From: an uncultured bacterium
GTDB taxonomy: Bacteria; Cyanobacteriota; Vampirovibrionia; Gastranaerophilales; Gastranaerophilaceae
Length of the DNA: 64,000 bases
Direction of reading: 5' to 3'
Assembly (NCBI GenBank): GCA_948684385.1
Contig: CAPQCU010000003.1
Coordinates: forward strand, 1 to 64,000
The notes under the pieces are model-generated. The model did not search any database and was not told the origin of the DNA. It was given only the letters and a program-made list of their open reading frames with translations. Shown one piece after another: positions 34,871-43,992 of the stretch (position 1 is its first letter; each line of letters starts with the position of its first letter). The translations under genes were made by a program, and so were the position numbers.

Positions 34871-35752
34871 TTAGATAACTTTTCTTGCAATCATTTTTTC
34901 GACGATTTTAATAACATCCTCTACAGAATGATTTTTGTTTCCGAGTTTTGCTAAAATAGTTTCCATAGAAACAAGCCTGTCAGGCAGACAAACAACCTTT
35001 TCTGATAATGTTCTAATGTTATCAAACGCAGCAATTAAAGCTTCGTTTGGGTTGAAGATGCTGCGCCTGCTGATATCAATCAGGTTTCCGGCTTCTCTAA
35101 GCTTGCCGATTAAAGCAACTTCGTCTTGTCCTTTTTTTCTTGCATCACGTACAGCATCCATTGAGCCTATCAGCTTTATATATTTTTCAAAATTTTCCAG
35201 AGTATCGTGAGCGTGCATTACCATGCCGGCTTTAAACCCGTCCATTTTAGTTTTTAAGAAAGATCTGTCGCGTCTGTCAAAGTATCCACGGTTAAACTCT
35301 GATGATAATTTGTCGTAGCCTGAAGACTCTTCAAAGAAAGCTTTGCTTTTAGGAGCAACTGTTCCTTCAAGCTCAGCTCTGAGTTTTTGTTTGTCTTCAA
35401 GAAAAATTCCCAGTTTTTTATCTAGAACTCTTAAAGAGTCTTCGCGGTTCATTTCAGGAACTTCTGTAATCGTTCTGCGCATTTTTCCGTCAGCGTTTTC
35501 AAAATAAAATTCTGTGCCTAAAATATCTCTTGCAGATTTTCTGCGGGTAGATAAATCGTAGGTATAAATTTTATCATTATCAGGAAGATTTTTTGCATAA
35601 ACATCAATATCGGTCTGATTTGCCATCTTGCCTGTGTTGTTGCTTTCCCAGCTGTAAGGGCTGTATTCCATGCGCCAGTTGCCGCCGTTTATACCGGATG
35701 CGTCAGTAAATAGCCCTTTGAAATTTGTATTATTTATTGCTTGAATTTTCAT
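34871..35752 (-). CDS. Hypothetical protein with N-terminal tag motif 'NFKG'
   Basis: 293 residues. The N-terminus 'MKIQAINNTNFKGLF' has the tag motif N-x-F-K-G at residues 9-13. The rest is polar and largely helical ('LRVLDKKLGIFLEDKQKLRA', 'KVVCLPDRLVSMETILAKLG') with no membrane segment. It starts four bases after the next tagged gene (35757-36710) ends, so the two are an operon and may work together. I do not recognise a domain. Confidence 0.6.
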   Translation of the reverse strand: MKIQAINNTNFKGLFTDASGINGGNWRMEYSPYSWESNNTGKMANQTDIDVYAKNLPDNDKIYTYDLSTRRKSARDILGTEFYFENADGKMRRTITEVPEMNREDSLRVLDKKLGIFLEDKQKLRAELEGTVAPKSKAFFEESSGYDKLSSEFNRGYFDRRDRSFLKTKMDGFKAGMVMHAHDTLENFEKYIKLIGSMDAVRDARKKGQDEVALIGKLREAGNLIDISRRSIFNPNEALIAAFDNIRTLSEKVVCLPDRLVSMETILAKLGNKNHSVEDVIKIVEKMIARKVI

Positions 35753-35756
35753 TTTT

Positions 35757-36710
35757 TTACAAACCTTTCTTAATGTTTTTGATACCCTGTCTTACATAGA
35801 AGTTCTTGAGCTCTTCAAATAAAGGAGCAAGCTTAGTTTTGCATTCTTCGATGAATGAAGTTTTTTCTGCGATAGTTTTTTGGGTCAAAGTAATATTAGC
35901 TTCAATAGATTTAATCGCGCTTTTAAGTGCTCTTATTCCTTTTGTGTAGTCACTTTTAAGAGCTTCATATTTTTCTGCAGTTTTTGGTATTCCGTTAAAC
36001 TGGGCTAAAAGTGCTGCATAATTTGTTTTCATGTCGAAATTTACAACTCGGATTTTATCTTGAATATGATGTTCCATAGCAGTTTCGTTTGCTATACCTT
36101 CATTTATCTGTTTGAGTAAATCAGAATAAGGTTTTTTCAGCCCGTTTAAATCCTCAATATATCTTGTAACATGTGCTCTTTGTGCTTGTAAGTTTAATAA
36201 ATCTTGTTCCGCTTTTTTAAGTGATGCTTCATAACCTGATTTTTTTGTTTGAAGCGCTGCAACTTCGTCTTCAGCGGTTTCTTTTTTGTATCTCAAATCA
36301 CCTGCTCTGTCATAAAATCCGATTAGCTCCGCTGCTTCTGTTTGTTTTGCTTTTGCTTCGTTAATATCTGCGTGTCCGCCCATTTCGCGTCTGTAAAAAT
36401 AAAGTCTGACCTCTTCAAACGCTTCTCTAAAGTTTCTTCTCAAAGTTCCTAAATAATTCTCTTTAACTTCATCCGGATGCGGATAAGCAGGTTCGTTGTC
36501 ATAAACGATAAAATCGGCTTGTTCCTTAATCCTGTCTGGTACTCTTTCCATCGGGTCTGCAAAATAAGCCTGCTGGGTTCTGTTCGAATGGTAAGAACCG
36601 ATAGTGTCTTCTACACTGGAATTTTTGTGCCATAATTTGTTACTTTTTAAGGTTGATTCATTGTAATTGTATACAAAACGACCTTTGAAACTGATTGGTG
36701 ATATGTTCAT
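35757..36710 (-). CDS. Coiled-coil protein with N-terminal tag motif 'ISFKG'
   Basis: 317 residues from ATG 36710, where GGAGG lies seven bases upstream; the in-frame ATG nine codons earlier has no ribosome site. The tag 'MNISPISFKGRF' is followed by a disordered region and, from ~residue 130, long coiled-coil heptads ('KKSGYEASLKKAEQDLLNLQ', 'LKSAIKSIEANITLTQKTIA'). It resembles a structural or tether protein. The partner gene downstream carries the same tag. Confidence 0.65.
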   Translation of the reverse strand: MNISPISFKGRFVYNYNESTLKSNKLWHKNSSVEDTIGSYHSNRTQQAYFADPMERVPDRIKEQADFIVYDNEPAYPHPDEVKENYLGTLRRNFREAFEEVRLYFYRREMGGHADINEAKAKQTEAAELIGFYDRAGDLRYKKETAEDEVAALQTKKSGYEASLKKAEQDLLNLQAQRAHVTRYIEDLNGLKKPYSDLLKQINEGIANETAMEHHIQDKIRVVNFDMKTNYAALLAQFNGIPKTAEKYEALKSDYTKGIRALKSAIKSIEANITLTQKTIAEKTSFIEECKTKLAPLFEELKNFYVRQGIKNIKKGL

Positions 36711-36801
36711 ATTTGCCTCCTTAATATACACACGCATTAAAAATATATTGGATATATGTTATGGCAAACATGTTTTATTTGCACTTTATTGTAATAAAAA
36801 T

Positions 36802-37683
36802 TTACATTTCTAATTCAATCAAAGGTAAATTATACTCCTCTGCTAATTTCTTAACTTTAATGTCATAATTTATCGCAGTTGTTTTTACTCCGCATTTTAT
36901 CGCAACGACATTTGCATGAAAGCGCATGCCGATTAAATATTCTAAGTTCGAAATCACTTCAAAAACATCGTTAATCGAAAGCCCGCTTAAAACTTCCGAG
37001 TTTTCTAACTTTAGCATTTGTTTAAACTTTTCACACACTTCTAAATCGATGCTGTCTTGAAGCGAAATTATTTGAATTTTCTTATCTGAAAACTTTTCTC
37101 TGACATTTTGAGCAAGTTTTTCTAAAAACTTATCGGTTAAAGTCGGAAAGTTTCTAAGCTGAATGCCTACTGTTCCTTTTAAGTTTTTTTGAGGTAAGTT
37201 TAAGCTGAATACAGGGTCTTGAACAAGCTTGGAGTCTATATTCCAGCTCTTCAAAAGTTCTTGGGATTTTGTATCTCTAACAGAAATTTTTGACGCATGT
37301 TTTAAAGCATTTTTTGTTAAAAATCTTCCGATTTTTGAGTTAATCGGACCTATCCCCTGCGCAAAAATTTCGACTTTTTTTCTCAAAAAAAGTGCGGTAT
37401 AAATTACGCCTAAATAATAAATAAGGCTTTTTAAGCTTGTAACATCCTGTAATAAGCTTCCGCCTCCGGAGATTAGAACATCAGCTTCTTTTAAGTCTTT
37501 AAAAAACTTGAGCATTCTGCAGGAGTTAACTCCGTGAAGCTCTTTTGTCCGTTCAGGGTTAGAAGAAATCAAAGTGATTTTCTCAGCATTTTCTGATTTA
37601 AGCTTCTCAGTCAAAACCCTTGCAATCGCTTCGTCTCCGAAATTATCAAACCCGATATAGCCGGACACAATATATTTTGTCAT
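36802..37683 (-). CDS. csaB: Polysaccharide pyruvyl transferase (CsaB-like)
   Basis: 293 residues. 'KYIVSGYIGFDNFGDEAIA', 'EADVLISGGGSLLQD', 'FAQGIGPINSK', 'VRDTKSQELLKSW' and 'YLIGMRFHANVVAI' are the CsaB/PS_pyruv_trans signatures. CsaB adds ketal pyruvate to cell-wall polysaccharide, which in Gram-positives and cyanobacteria-like envelopes anchors SLH-domain proteins. It overlaps the sugar kinase gene by four bases. Presence of SLH proteins elsewhere would support the role. Confidence 0.85.
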   Translation of the reverse strand: MTKYIVSGYIGFDNFGDEAIARVLTEKLKSENAEKITLISSNPERTKELHGVNSCRMLKFFKDLKEADVLISGGGSLLQDVTSLKSLIYYLGVIYTALFLRKKVEIFAQGIGPINSKIGRFLTKNALKHASKISVRDTKSQELLKSWNIDSKLVQDPVFSLNLPQKNLKGTVGIQLRNFPTLTDKFLEKLAQNVREKFSDKKIQIISLQDSIDLEVCEKFKQMLKLENSEVLSGLSINDVFEVISNLEYLIGMRFHANVVAIKCGVKTTAINYDIKVKKLAEEYNLPLIELEM

Positions 37684-38612
37684 TGGATGTTCTCCAGAAC
37701 AGCGTTAAGATAAGGAATAGCCTGAATAGCTCCGTAATTCTGGGTCTGGAGTCCTGAGACGACAGATGCAAACTTTGTGGCGTCTTTTGGCGCGTATCCG
37801 TGAGTCAGGGCGTACAAGAAACCTCCGTTAAATACGTCACCGGAAGCGGTTGTATCTATTGCTTTCTGTGTATTATAAAACTCTGTAAAGCTGATTTCGC
37901 CTTTGTATCCGGTGTAATACCCGTTATCAATATGCGATTTTACAACAACAATTTTAACTCCTTTATCCCAGAAATATTTCATCACTTTATCCATTGACTC
38001 AACTTCATAAAGCCTTTGCGCGTCATTTTTTAAGCTTAAAAATATAATATCTGTAAAGTCGACAATCTCTTCAAAATATTCTTTTGTATCAGTTGAGTTC
38101 ATAAAACAGGATGTATAATTCGGGTCATAAGCTGTTAAAACATCGTTTTCTTTTGCAATCCTGAAACTTTCTCTTACAAGCTCACGTGAGCTTGCACTCA
38201 AAGATTGAACAACTCCTGTAGAGTATACAAGTTTAAGCCTTTTTATGCAATCTTCAGAGATATCTTCAATAGAAAGCTTTGTTGCAGCGGTTTTGCGTTT
38301 GTAATACAAAAGCTCTTTTGTATCAACTGTTTTTGCAACAATGTACATTCCGTTCTGTTCGTCGTTTGATTTAATCAGAGAAGTGTCAATATTTTCTTTC
38401 TGCAGGCTTGAGAGGATAAACTCGCTAAACCCGTCGTTACCTACTTTTGTAAGATAAGTAACATTTCCGCCGAGCCTTGCAATTGCAACAGCCGTTGTCA
38501 CGGTGTCTCCGCCGAAAAACTTGTTAAGAGTTGAAGTGTCGGCTAAAGTTCCGTTTGACGAAAGTTCAATCAAACATTCGCCGATTATTGCGATATCTAT
38601 TTTTGCATCCAT
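37680..38612 (-). CDS. kdgK: PfkB-family sugar kinase (probable 2-keto-3-deoxygluconate kinase)
   Basis: 310 residues. The N-terminal 'IAIIGECLIELS' and 'FGGDTVTTAVAIARLGGNVTY' and the ATP/catalytic 'DTTASGDVFNGGF' (catalytic Asp in SGD) mark the ribokinase/PfkB family. It overlaps by 16 bases a KDPG-aldolase-like gene, and that pair catalyses the last two steps of ketodeoxygluconate breakdown to pyruvate and glyceraldehyde-3-phosphate. The substrate assignment rests on that pairing. Confidence 0.82.
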   Translation of the reverse strand: MDAKIDIAIIGECLIELSSNGTLADTSTLNKFFGGDTVTTAVAIARLGGNVTYLTKVGNDGFSEFILSSLQKENIDTSLIKSNDEQNGMYIVAKTVDTKELLYYKRKTAATKLSIEDISEDCIKRLKLVYSTGVVQSLSASSRELVRESFRIAKENDVLTAYDPNYTSCFMNSTDTKEYFEEIVDFTDIIFLSLKNDAQRLYEVESMDKVMKYFWDKGVKIVVVKSHIDNGYYTGYKGEISFTEFYNTQKAIDTTASGDVFNGGFLYALTHGYAPKDATKFASVVSGLQTQNYGAIQAIPYLNAVLENIQ

Positions 38613-39226
38613 TCGGAAAAGTCCTTAACTTCTTTCATAATTTCTTTTGTGCGTGAAGTGATTTCTTTAGGAGTAAATCCGAGATAGAAATCTCTGCCGA
38701 CTCCTACTGCAGAAGCGCCTGCTTTAATATAAGTCACAACATCGCCGAGTTTTATATTACCCATAGGCATAAGGCTTAAGAAAGGCATTTGTCTCAGAAT
38801 ATTTTCGATATATTGAACTCCGCCTAAAGCATCAGCAGGATAAAGCTTAATCAAAGGTATTCTTGATTTCCAGGCGTTATAAGCTTCATTTGCAGTTGAA
38901 GCACCTGCGATAAAAGGAATGCGTTTGTTCTTAGAAATTCTCACCATATTCATCTGAAAAATCGGAGAAGCAATAAGCTGTGCTCCGCTGTTTAAAGCTG
39001 CGTCTGCCTGCATTGAAGTTATAATTCCGCCGGCGCAAACGTGTGCAAATTTTGAAACTTCGTTAATTGCTTTGTAAAGCGAAGGATTTTCAACATTAAT
39101 CTCTAAAACTCTTACTCCGCCTTCTACAAGTGCTTTTGCGATTTCAACAGCCTGCTCTGCTTCTTTGCATCTGATTATCGGATAAACTCTGTCCTGTTTT
39201 ATTATTTCTATATAATTTTCACTCAT
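38597..39226 (-). CDS. eda: KDPG/KHG aldolase
   Basis: 209 residues, typical length. 'VYPIIRCKEAEQAVEIAKAL', 'GGVRVLEINVENPS', 'AGGIITSMQADAALNSGAQ' and 'LIKLYPADALGG' (Schiff-base Lys in IKLYPA) match Eda. The reaction is 2-keto-3-deoxy-6-phosphogluconate to pyruvate plus glyceraldehyde-3-phosphate. It is first in an apparent operon with the kinase and CsaB-like genes; AGGA precedes the ATG. Confidence 0.9.
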   Translation of the reverse strand: MSENYIEIIKQDRVYPIIRCKEAEQAVEIAKALVEGGVRVLEINVENPSLYKAINEVSKFAHVCAGGIITSMQADAALNSGAQLIASPIFQMNMVRISKNKRIPFIAGASTANEAYNAWKSRIPLIKLYPADALGGVQYIENILRQMPFLSLMPMGNIKLGDVVTYIKAGASAVGVGRDFYLGFTPKEITSRTKEIMKEVKDFSEWMQK

Positions 39227-39294
39227 CTGTATGTGTCCTTTTCTAATAATTTATTATATCATAGACAAGTGAGTTAAGCGAAAAGGTTAAAGTT

Positions 39295-41265
39295 TTGAAT
39301 AAGATTAAATTAGTTTTGTTTACTTCTCTGGTACTTTTAGGACTTATATTTGTTTATTTTGTAACATACAATTTCGTCGAGCCGAAAGGGTATGATTTTA
39401 TGGTGAAACACGCTCTTACAGAGAAACTGCCGTTTCATAATAAACAAGTTTACGGAAGCGATGACATTGTTCTTGTTGTAATCGATGCAAAAGCTGCAGA
39501 AAGATACCGCTGGCCGTGGAAAAGAGAGTTATACTGCAAAATTTTTGATTATTTGCGTGAGTATACAAAAGCTGAAGTTGTTGTGTTTGACTCAATTATC
39601 TCAAACACAGATAATTCAGACTCAGATAAAAAATTCTTTAACTCTATAAGCAAAATGGATAACCTTGTAACCGGTTTTCTTCCCTCTGTCAGAGGCTGGG
39701 AAGATGAAAAGTCAGGTGAAGCTTATGATAAAAAGTTTATCAAATACTCAATAAATGCTGAAGATAAAACAACTTCAATCCCTTATTTTTATTCCAGTGT
39801 AATTCCTTTCCCGAAATCTTATCTTGACTCTGTTAAACACTCGGGTGCAGTTTCTATGTTTCCGGGATTTATAAACGGAAGCTTTGCTTCTTATGCCATG
39901 GATGAAATTTTTAGGACGCATGAATATTTTCTAAAATATAAAGGCAGAGTTTACCCTTCTATTGCGCTTGAAACGTTTTTGCTAAAGCATAGTAAGCCTC
40001 AGGCAGTTATTACAAATTCTTATATTGAATTTCCTGAGCTTGATTATAAGATTAAACAAAAAACGACAGATTATCGCTCAGTTGTACCTTTAAGATTTTA
40101 TAAACTAAAGGACGGATACACGCATACAATGGTTCCGGCTCTGGATATTATGGACTCTTATGACAGAATAAAATCCGGCAAGAAACCGATAACAGACCCT
40201 GCTTTTTTTGACGGAAAAATTGTTGTAATCGGTGCAAATGTTCCGGCAGGAGCGGGGCTTAATGATAACAAAAACACTCCGATAATCTCTAACCATCCCG
40301 GAGTGGATATTCAGGCAACCGCTATTGATAATATTATTAACAATGATTTCCTAAAAGTTGCTCCGCACGGTTTTAATATCCTGATTACCTTATTTGGAAT
40401 GCTTTTAATTTATTGCATAATCAGGCTTAATGATTTATTCAAATCAATTACCTTATCTATTTTTATAATTGCGGGATATATCGCAATTGCTGCTTTGTGT
40501 TTTTATTTTGCTTCGGTAATAAACGTAATCACTCCGCCTGTAATGTTTGTTGTGACAATGCTTATCGGCTATACGCATAAGTTTATTCTCGAAAACCGCA
40601 GCAAGGAAAAAGTTAAGTCGGCAATGGGCAAGTATATGTCTGAGGACGTAATGAAGCGCGTTATTTCAAACATAGACAACCTCGGGCTTGGAGGAAAGAA
40701 AGCAACTGTAACAGTTTTGTTCTCTGATATTCGAGGTTTTACTTCAATGTCAGAAAATATGTCAGCCCAGCAGGTTTCCGAGATTTTGAACGAGTATTTC
40801 ACTGAGATGGAGCCGATTATTACCAAATACAACGGAATAATTAATAAGTTTATAGGTGATGCTGTAATGGCGATTTTCGGAGAACCTATTCAGGATAAAA
40901 ACCATGCAGCAAACGCTGTAAGATGCGGGTATGAAATGCTCGTAAGAGTTAAAGAACTTCAGCAGAAATGGGCGGAAGAAGGCAAGCCGAAAATTGAAAT
41001 CGGAATAGGTATTAACACAGGTGAAGTTTTTGTCGGTAATATCGGTTCAATTAACAGGATGGAATATACGGTAATCGGCGATACTGTAAACCTTGCAAGC
41101 CGTCTTGAAAGCTATAATAAAGTTTACAAAACAAAAATGCTCATAAGCGCTTCAACTTATGAAACAACAAGAAGTTTTGTAGATGTAATAAAGATTTCTG
41201 ATGTTGAAATCAGAGGTAAATCGCATAAAATGGATATTTATGAAGTACTTAAGGTAACTGACTAG
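39295..41265 (+). CDS. CHASE2-domain class III adenylate cyclase
   Basis: 656 residues, TTG start with AAGG upstream. An N-terminal helix (residues 5-25) is followed by an extracytoplasmic CHASE2 sensor ('DDIVLVVIDAKAAERYRWPW', 'FFDGKIVVIGANV'), then three membrane helices (~370-450). The C-terminal cyclase has both metal aspartates ('VLFSDIRGFTSMSE', 'FIGDAVMAIFG'), the adenine-selecting Lys ('NKFIGD') and 'YTVIGDTVNLASRLE'. It should make cAMP in response to a periplasmic signal. A Crp/Fnr regulator is present at 9010, but the link is speculative. Confidence 0.93.
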   Translation: MNKIKLVLFTSLVLLGLIFVYFVTYNFVEPKGYDFMVKHALTEKLPFHNKQVYGSDDIVLVVIDAKAAERYRWPWKRELYCKIFDYLREYTKAEVVVFDSIISNTDNSDSDKKFFNSISKMDNLVTGFLPSVRGWEDEKSGEAYDKKFIKYSINAEDKTTSIPYFYSSVIPFPKSYLDSVKHSGAVSMFPGFINGSFASYAMDEIFRTHEYFLKYKGRVYPSIALETFLLKHSKPQAVITNSYIEFPELDYKIKQKTTDYRSVVPLRFYKLKDGYTHTMVPALDIMDSYDRIKSGKKPITDPAFFDGKIVVIGANVPAGAGLNDNKNTPIISNHPGVDIQATAIDNIINNDFLKVAPHGFNILITLFGMLLIYCIIRLNDLFKSITLSIFIIAGYIAIAALCFYFASVINVITPPVMFVVTMLIGYTHKFILENRSKEKVKSAMGKYMSEDVMKRVISNIDNLGLGGKKATVTVLFSDIRGFTSMSENMSAQQVSEILNEYFTEMEPIITKYNGIINKFIGDAVMAIFGEPIQDKNHAANAVRCGYEMLVRVKELQQKWAEEGKPKIEIGIGINTGEVFVGNIGSINRMEYTVIGDTVNLASRLESYNKVYKTKMLISASTYETTRSFVDVIKISDVEIRGKSHKMDIYEVLKVTD

Positions 41266-41297
41266 CAAATATTTTTTTTACATGTATTAATAAGAAT

Positions 41298-41801
41298 ATG
41301 ACAGTCAATTTTCGTGCAAAATTCGTACAAAGAACAAATTTACCTGACTCACGTGAGGTTTCTTTTGTTGAAATAAACCCTAAATCTTCTGCAGATGTTG
41401 AAGCCATGAAGAAACTTTCGAATGAGTGGTATGATGCTAACTATGCCAAAAATATTTATGAAGATGTTGTGAATCTTAGCTCAAAAAGACCGAGGATAGC
41501 ATCCAGAGTTTTCGCTTTAACTTCTCAAAAAGAAAATTTTAAGAATATAGAAAGCAGGCAGATTTTGGGTATTGCAGAAATGACAGCAGTTAATAATAGA
41601 ACAACGCCTTATCTTGAATATTTGCAGGTTGACCCTTTGATGAAAAAATCCGGTGTAGGTACAAGTATTTTAAATGTTTTAAAGAAAATGCATGACTCTA
41701 TTGAGTTAAACTCGGCTGTTTCTTCTGTGGGATTTTATAAAAAGAACGGGTTTGAGCTGGTCAATCCTGCGCGCTTACTTTGCAAGTGGGTAAAGAAGTA
41801 A
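41298..41801 (+). CDS. GNAT-like acetyltransferase with N-terminal tag
   Basis: 167 residues. The tag-like start is 'MTVNFRAKF'. The C-terminal half has GNAT motif A/B features: 'YLEYLQVDPLMKKSGVGTSI' (V/Q-x-x-x-x-S-G-V-G-T pyrophosphate loop) and 'SSVGFYKKNGFELV'. The acceptor is unknown. No clear ribosome site is visible. It begins the run of tagged genes at 41.3-46.5 kb. Confidence 0.7.
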   Translation: MTVNFRAKFVQRTNLPDSREVSFVEINPKSSADVEAMKKLSNEWYDANYAKNIYEDVVNLSSKRPRIASRVFALTSQKENFKNIESRQILGIAEMTAVNNRTTPYLEYLQVDPLMKKSGVGTSILNVLKKMHDSIELNSAVSSVGFYKKNGFELVNPARLLCKWVKK

Positions 41802-41899
41802 ATTTGTAACATTTTATTAAATACACAGGACATTCAGGCAATTCATCATTAAAAAAATACTTTAAATAACTATAGTGTCAGTGTAGTTAGTAATGTAGT

Positions 41900-42640
41900 A
41901 TGAATTTTGTCCAAAATACCCCGATATTTAACAAAATAAATATTTCGAATATTCAGTTCCGTTCAAATCCTGCGGTTTATACGGGTACGTTCGAACCTTC
42001 GAAAGATTCTTTTATTACATATCCGAACACGGATATAAATGCTCTTGCTCAATCTGCAAGGACTAATCCGAAAATTGCAGAGATTTTAGCGGAGTATAAA
42101 ATTCCTTTTAAATTTAACTCGAAAGAGCTGGAAAAGCTCCAGCAAGGACATTTGAAGGATACACGTCTGGTTGCAGCAAAGATGTATTCAGCATTGCCTG
42201 ATGATTTGAAATCCGAAGTTAATCTAAAAGATTTGCAGGAAGCTGCCATGTTCCACGATTACGGTAAAGCGCTTATTCCTGAAAAGATTTTGAATAAAGA
42301 AGGAAAGCTTGATAAAAGAGAAAAAGAGATTATGGAGCTTCACTCTGAGCTTGGTTACGAACTTTTGAAAGGAGTTGGAGTTAATCAAAATGTGTTGCAG
42401 ATGATAAAATATCATCATCAAACTCCTGACGGAAACGGATATCCTATTGCAGGAGACGATTTTAGTCCGAGTATCGGAGCGCAAATACTTTCTGCTGCTG
42501 ACAAGTATTCGGCTTTAAGGGAAGAGCGAAGCTACAAGCCTGCAATGAGGAAAGAGGAAGCGTTAAAAATATTACAGGAAGATGTGAAATCCGGTTTGAT
42601 TGCACCTGAGATTTACACTGCGCTGGAAAAAGTGGTTTAA
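41900..42640 (+). CDS. HD-GYP phosphodiesterase-like protein with N-terminal tag
   Basis: 246 residues. The N-terminus 'MNFVQNTPIFNKINISNIQF' carries the tag-like 'NIQFRSN' plus a second 'VYTGTF'. The catalytic HD-GYP features are intact: 'MFHDYGKALIPEKIL' (His119-Asp120) and 'YHHQTPDGNGYP' (172-182). HD-GYP enzymes hydrolyse cyclic dinucleotides, although small ones vary. Unlike the larger protein at 46452, this one keeps the HD pair. It overlaps the convergent gene by four bases. No Shine-Dalgarno is seen. Confidence 0.85.
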   Translation: MNFVQNTPIFNKINISNIQFRSNPAVYTGTFEPSKDSFITYPNTDINALAQSARTNPKIAEILAEYKIPFKFNSKELEKLQQGHLKDTRLVAAKMYSALPDDLKSEVNLKDLQEAAMFHDYGKALIPEKILNKEGKLDKREKEIMELHSELGYELLKGVGVNQNVLQMIKYHHQTPDGNGYPIAGDDFSPSIGAQILSAADKYSALREERSYKPAMRKEEALKILQEDVKSGLIAPEIYTALEKVV

Positions 42641-43992
42641 CCTAAAGCGACGAATAATTTTGCAGTCTTCATTGCAAGAGATATACCGTCTTTTAATCTT
42701 ATATTCTTGCATGTATTTTGGAGAGCTAATCCGCCTTTTATAAACTTATTATACAAAGTTGCATAAGTTTTTATTCTTTTTGTTTTTGCATTTTTGATAA
42801 TACTTAATAATTTCTTAGTATATTCTTCATCTTTCGCAGTTGATTTTCTATTTTGGGCATATCTTACAATATTATCATACTGTTGCCCGAATTTGTTCAT
42901 TGTTGGCTGAATGCCGTTTTTAACATAACTTTCGGTAATGTCCTCAAAATCTTGTAAAATACATCGGGTAAGATTGACCTGATCAATAACTCTTATGGAC
43001 TTAGGTATGATGCCTATATAGGGAATCATTTCACTTTTAAATATCCAATGTTTTTTCAAAGCAAAAATTTCTTCCAAATTCTCTTTTGCTCTTCTAAAAA
43101 AATTTTTAGAAACATTATCAAAAGAGTTAATTGGTGCTTCAATTATCTTTGCATTTTGTAAATATAACATACACAATCTTTTTAATTCTTTTCGATACTC
43201 TTTTCCTTTTTTATTGAAATCAGGACGTATTGTATGTAATTTGCAATTTTTTAAGTTATTATGGTCATCATCATTAGCATAATGTCCTGCACCTTTTCTG
43301 TATCTTTCTTTTAAATCTATAATTTTTCCCTGGTGATTAATTCTTTTGTCTAAAATGTCTGACAATTGTTTGATGGAATTTGGAGGTAAATCATCATAAT
43401 TTTCAAATTCAGACATATCAGGTAATGTATCATTCGGTTCAAACATAGATTTGTATTTGTTAAGTTTTTCTGCAAAGTCATTTTTTAATGAATTTGACTC
43501 CATTATTTTTTGCATTCGTTTAAGTTCCTGACTTTGCCTTATTTCTTCTTTTCTTTCTATTCTCTTTTGTTTTAAGTCATAAAGAAAATAATTTAACTCG
43601 TATTTCAAATCCAGCAATTTTTCAACTGGATAGAGCAAAATATTACTCACTGTACTCAAAACTCTTTTAACTAAAGGTGCTTTGTAAGGTTTATATGAAT
43701 AATCCGTGTAGATGTTTTTTTCTTTAGTATTAGTTTTAGTTTCAACTTTTGTTTCCACTTTTACTTCTGTTTTAGAAATATTTCCTCTTTGTTTAATTTC
43801 TTCAGAATTTGCTGACATACATGATTTTAGAATATTAGAAAGTATATTACCTGCGCTGAAATCATAATCAAATTTAGAAGGTTCTTTTTCTAAAAATTTC
43901 ATATAAGCAATTACAGGTTTTTCTACATCAGGAATTCTTTGTTTTTGGTTAAAACTTATATTAGATTGTGAATGTATTTTATCAATTATCAT
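42637..43992 (-). CDS. Large hypothetical protein with N-terminal tag
   Basis: 451 residues from ATG 43992, which overlaps the previous stop as ATGA, implying coupled translation; the longer frame upstream runs inside that gene. The start 'MIIDKIHSQSNISFNQKQ' has the tag variant 'ISFNQK'. The sequence is highly charged, mostly helical, with a basic middle ('KQKRIERKEEIRQSQELKRM') and a Thr/Lys/Glu-rich low-complexity stretch near residue 80. No domain is recognised. It may form a complex with the repeat protein encoded just upstream. Confidence 0.6.
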   Translation of the reverse strand: MIIDKIHSQSNISFNQKQRIPDVEKPVIAYMKFLEKEPSKFDYDFSAGNILSNILKSCMSANSEEIKQRGNISKTEVKVETKVETKTNTKEKNIYTDYSYKPYKAPLVKRVLSTVSNILLYPVEKLLDLKYELNYFLYDLKQKRIERKEEIRQSQELKRMQKIMESNSLKNDFAEKLNKYKSMFEPNDTLPDMSEFENYDDLPPNSIKQLSDILDKRINHQGKIIDLKERYRKGAGHYANDDDHNNLKNCKLHTIRPDFNKKGKEYRKELKRLCMLYLQNAKIIEAPINSFDNVSKNFFRRAKENLEEIFALKKHWIFKSEMIPYIGIIPKSIRVIDQVNLTRCILQDFEDITESYVKNGIQPTMNKFGQQYDNIVRYAQNRKSTAKDEEYTKKLLSIIKNAKTKRIKTYATLYNKFIKGGLALQNTCKNIRLKDGISLAMKTAKLFVALG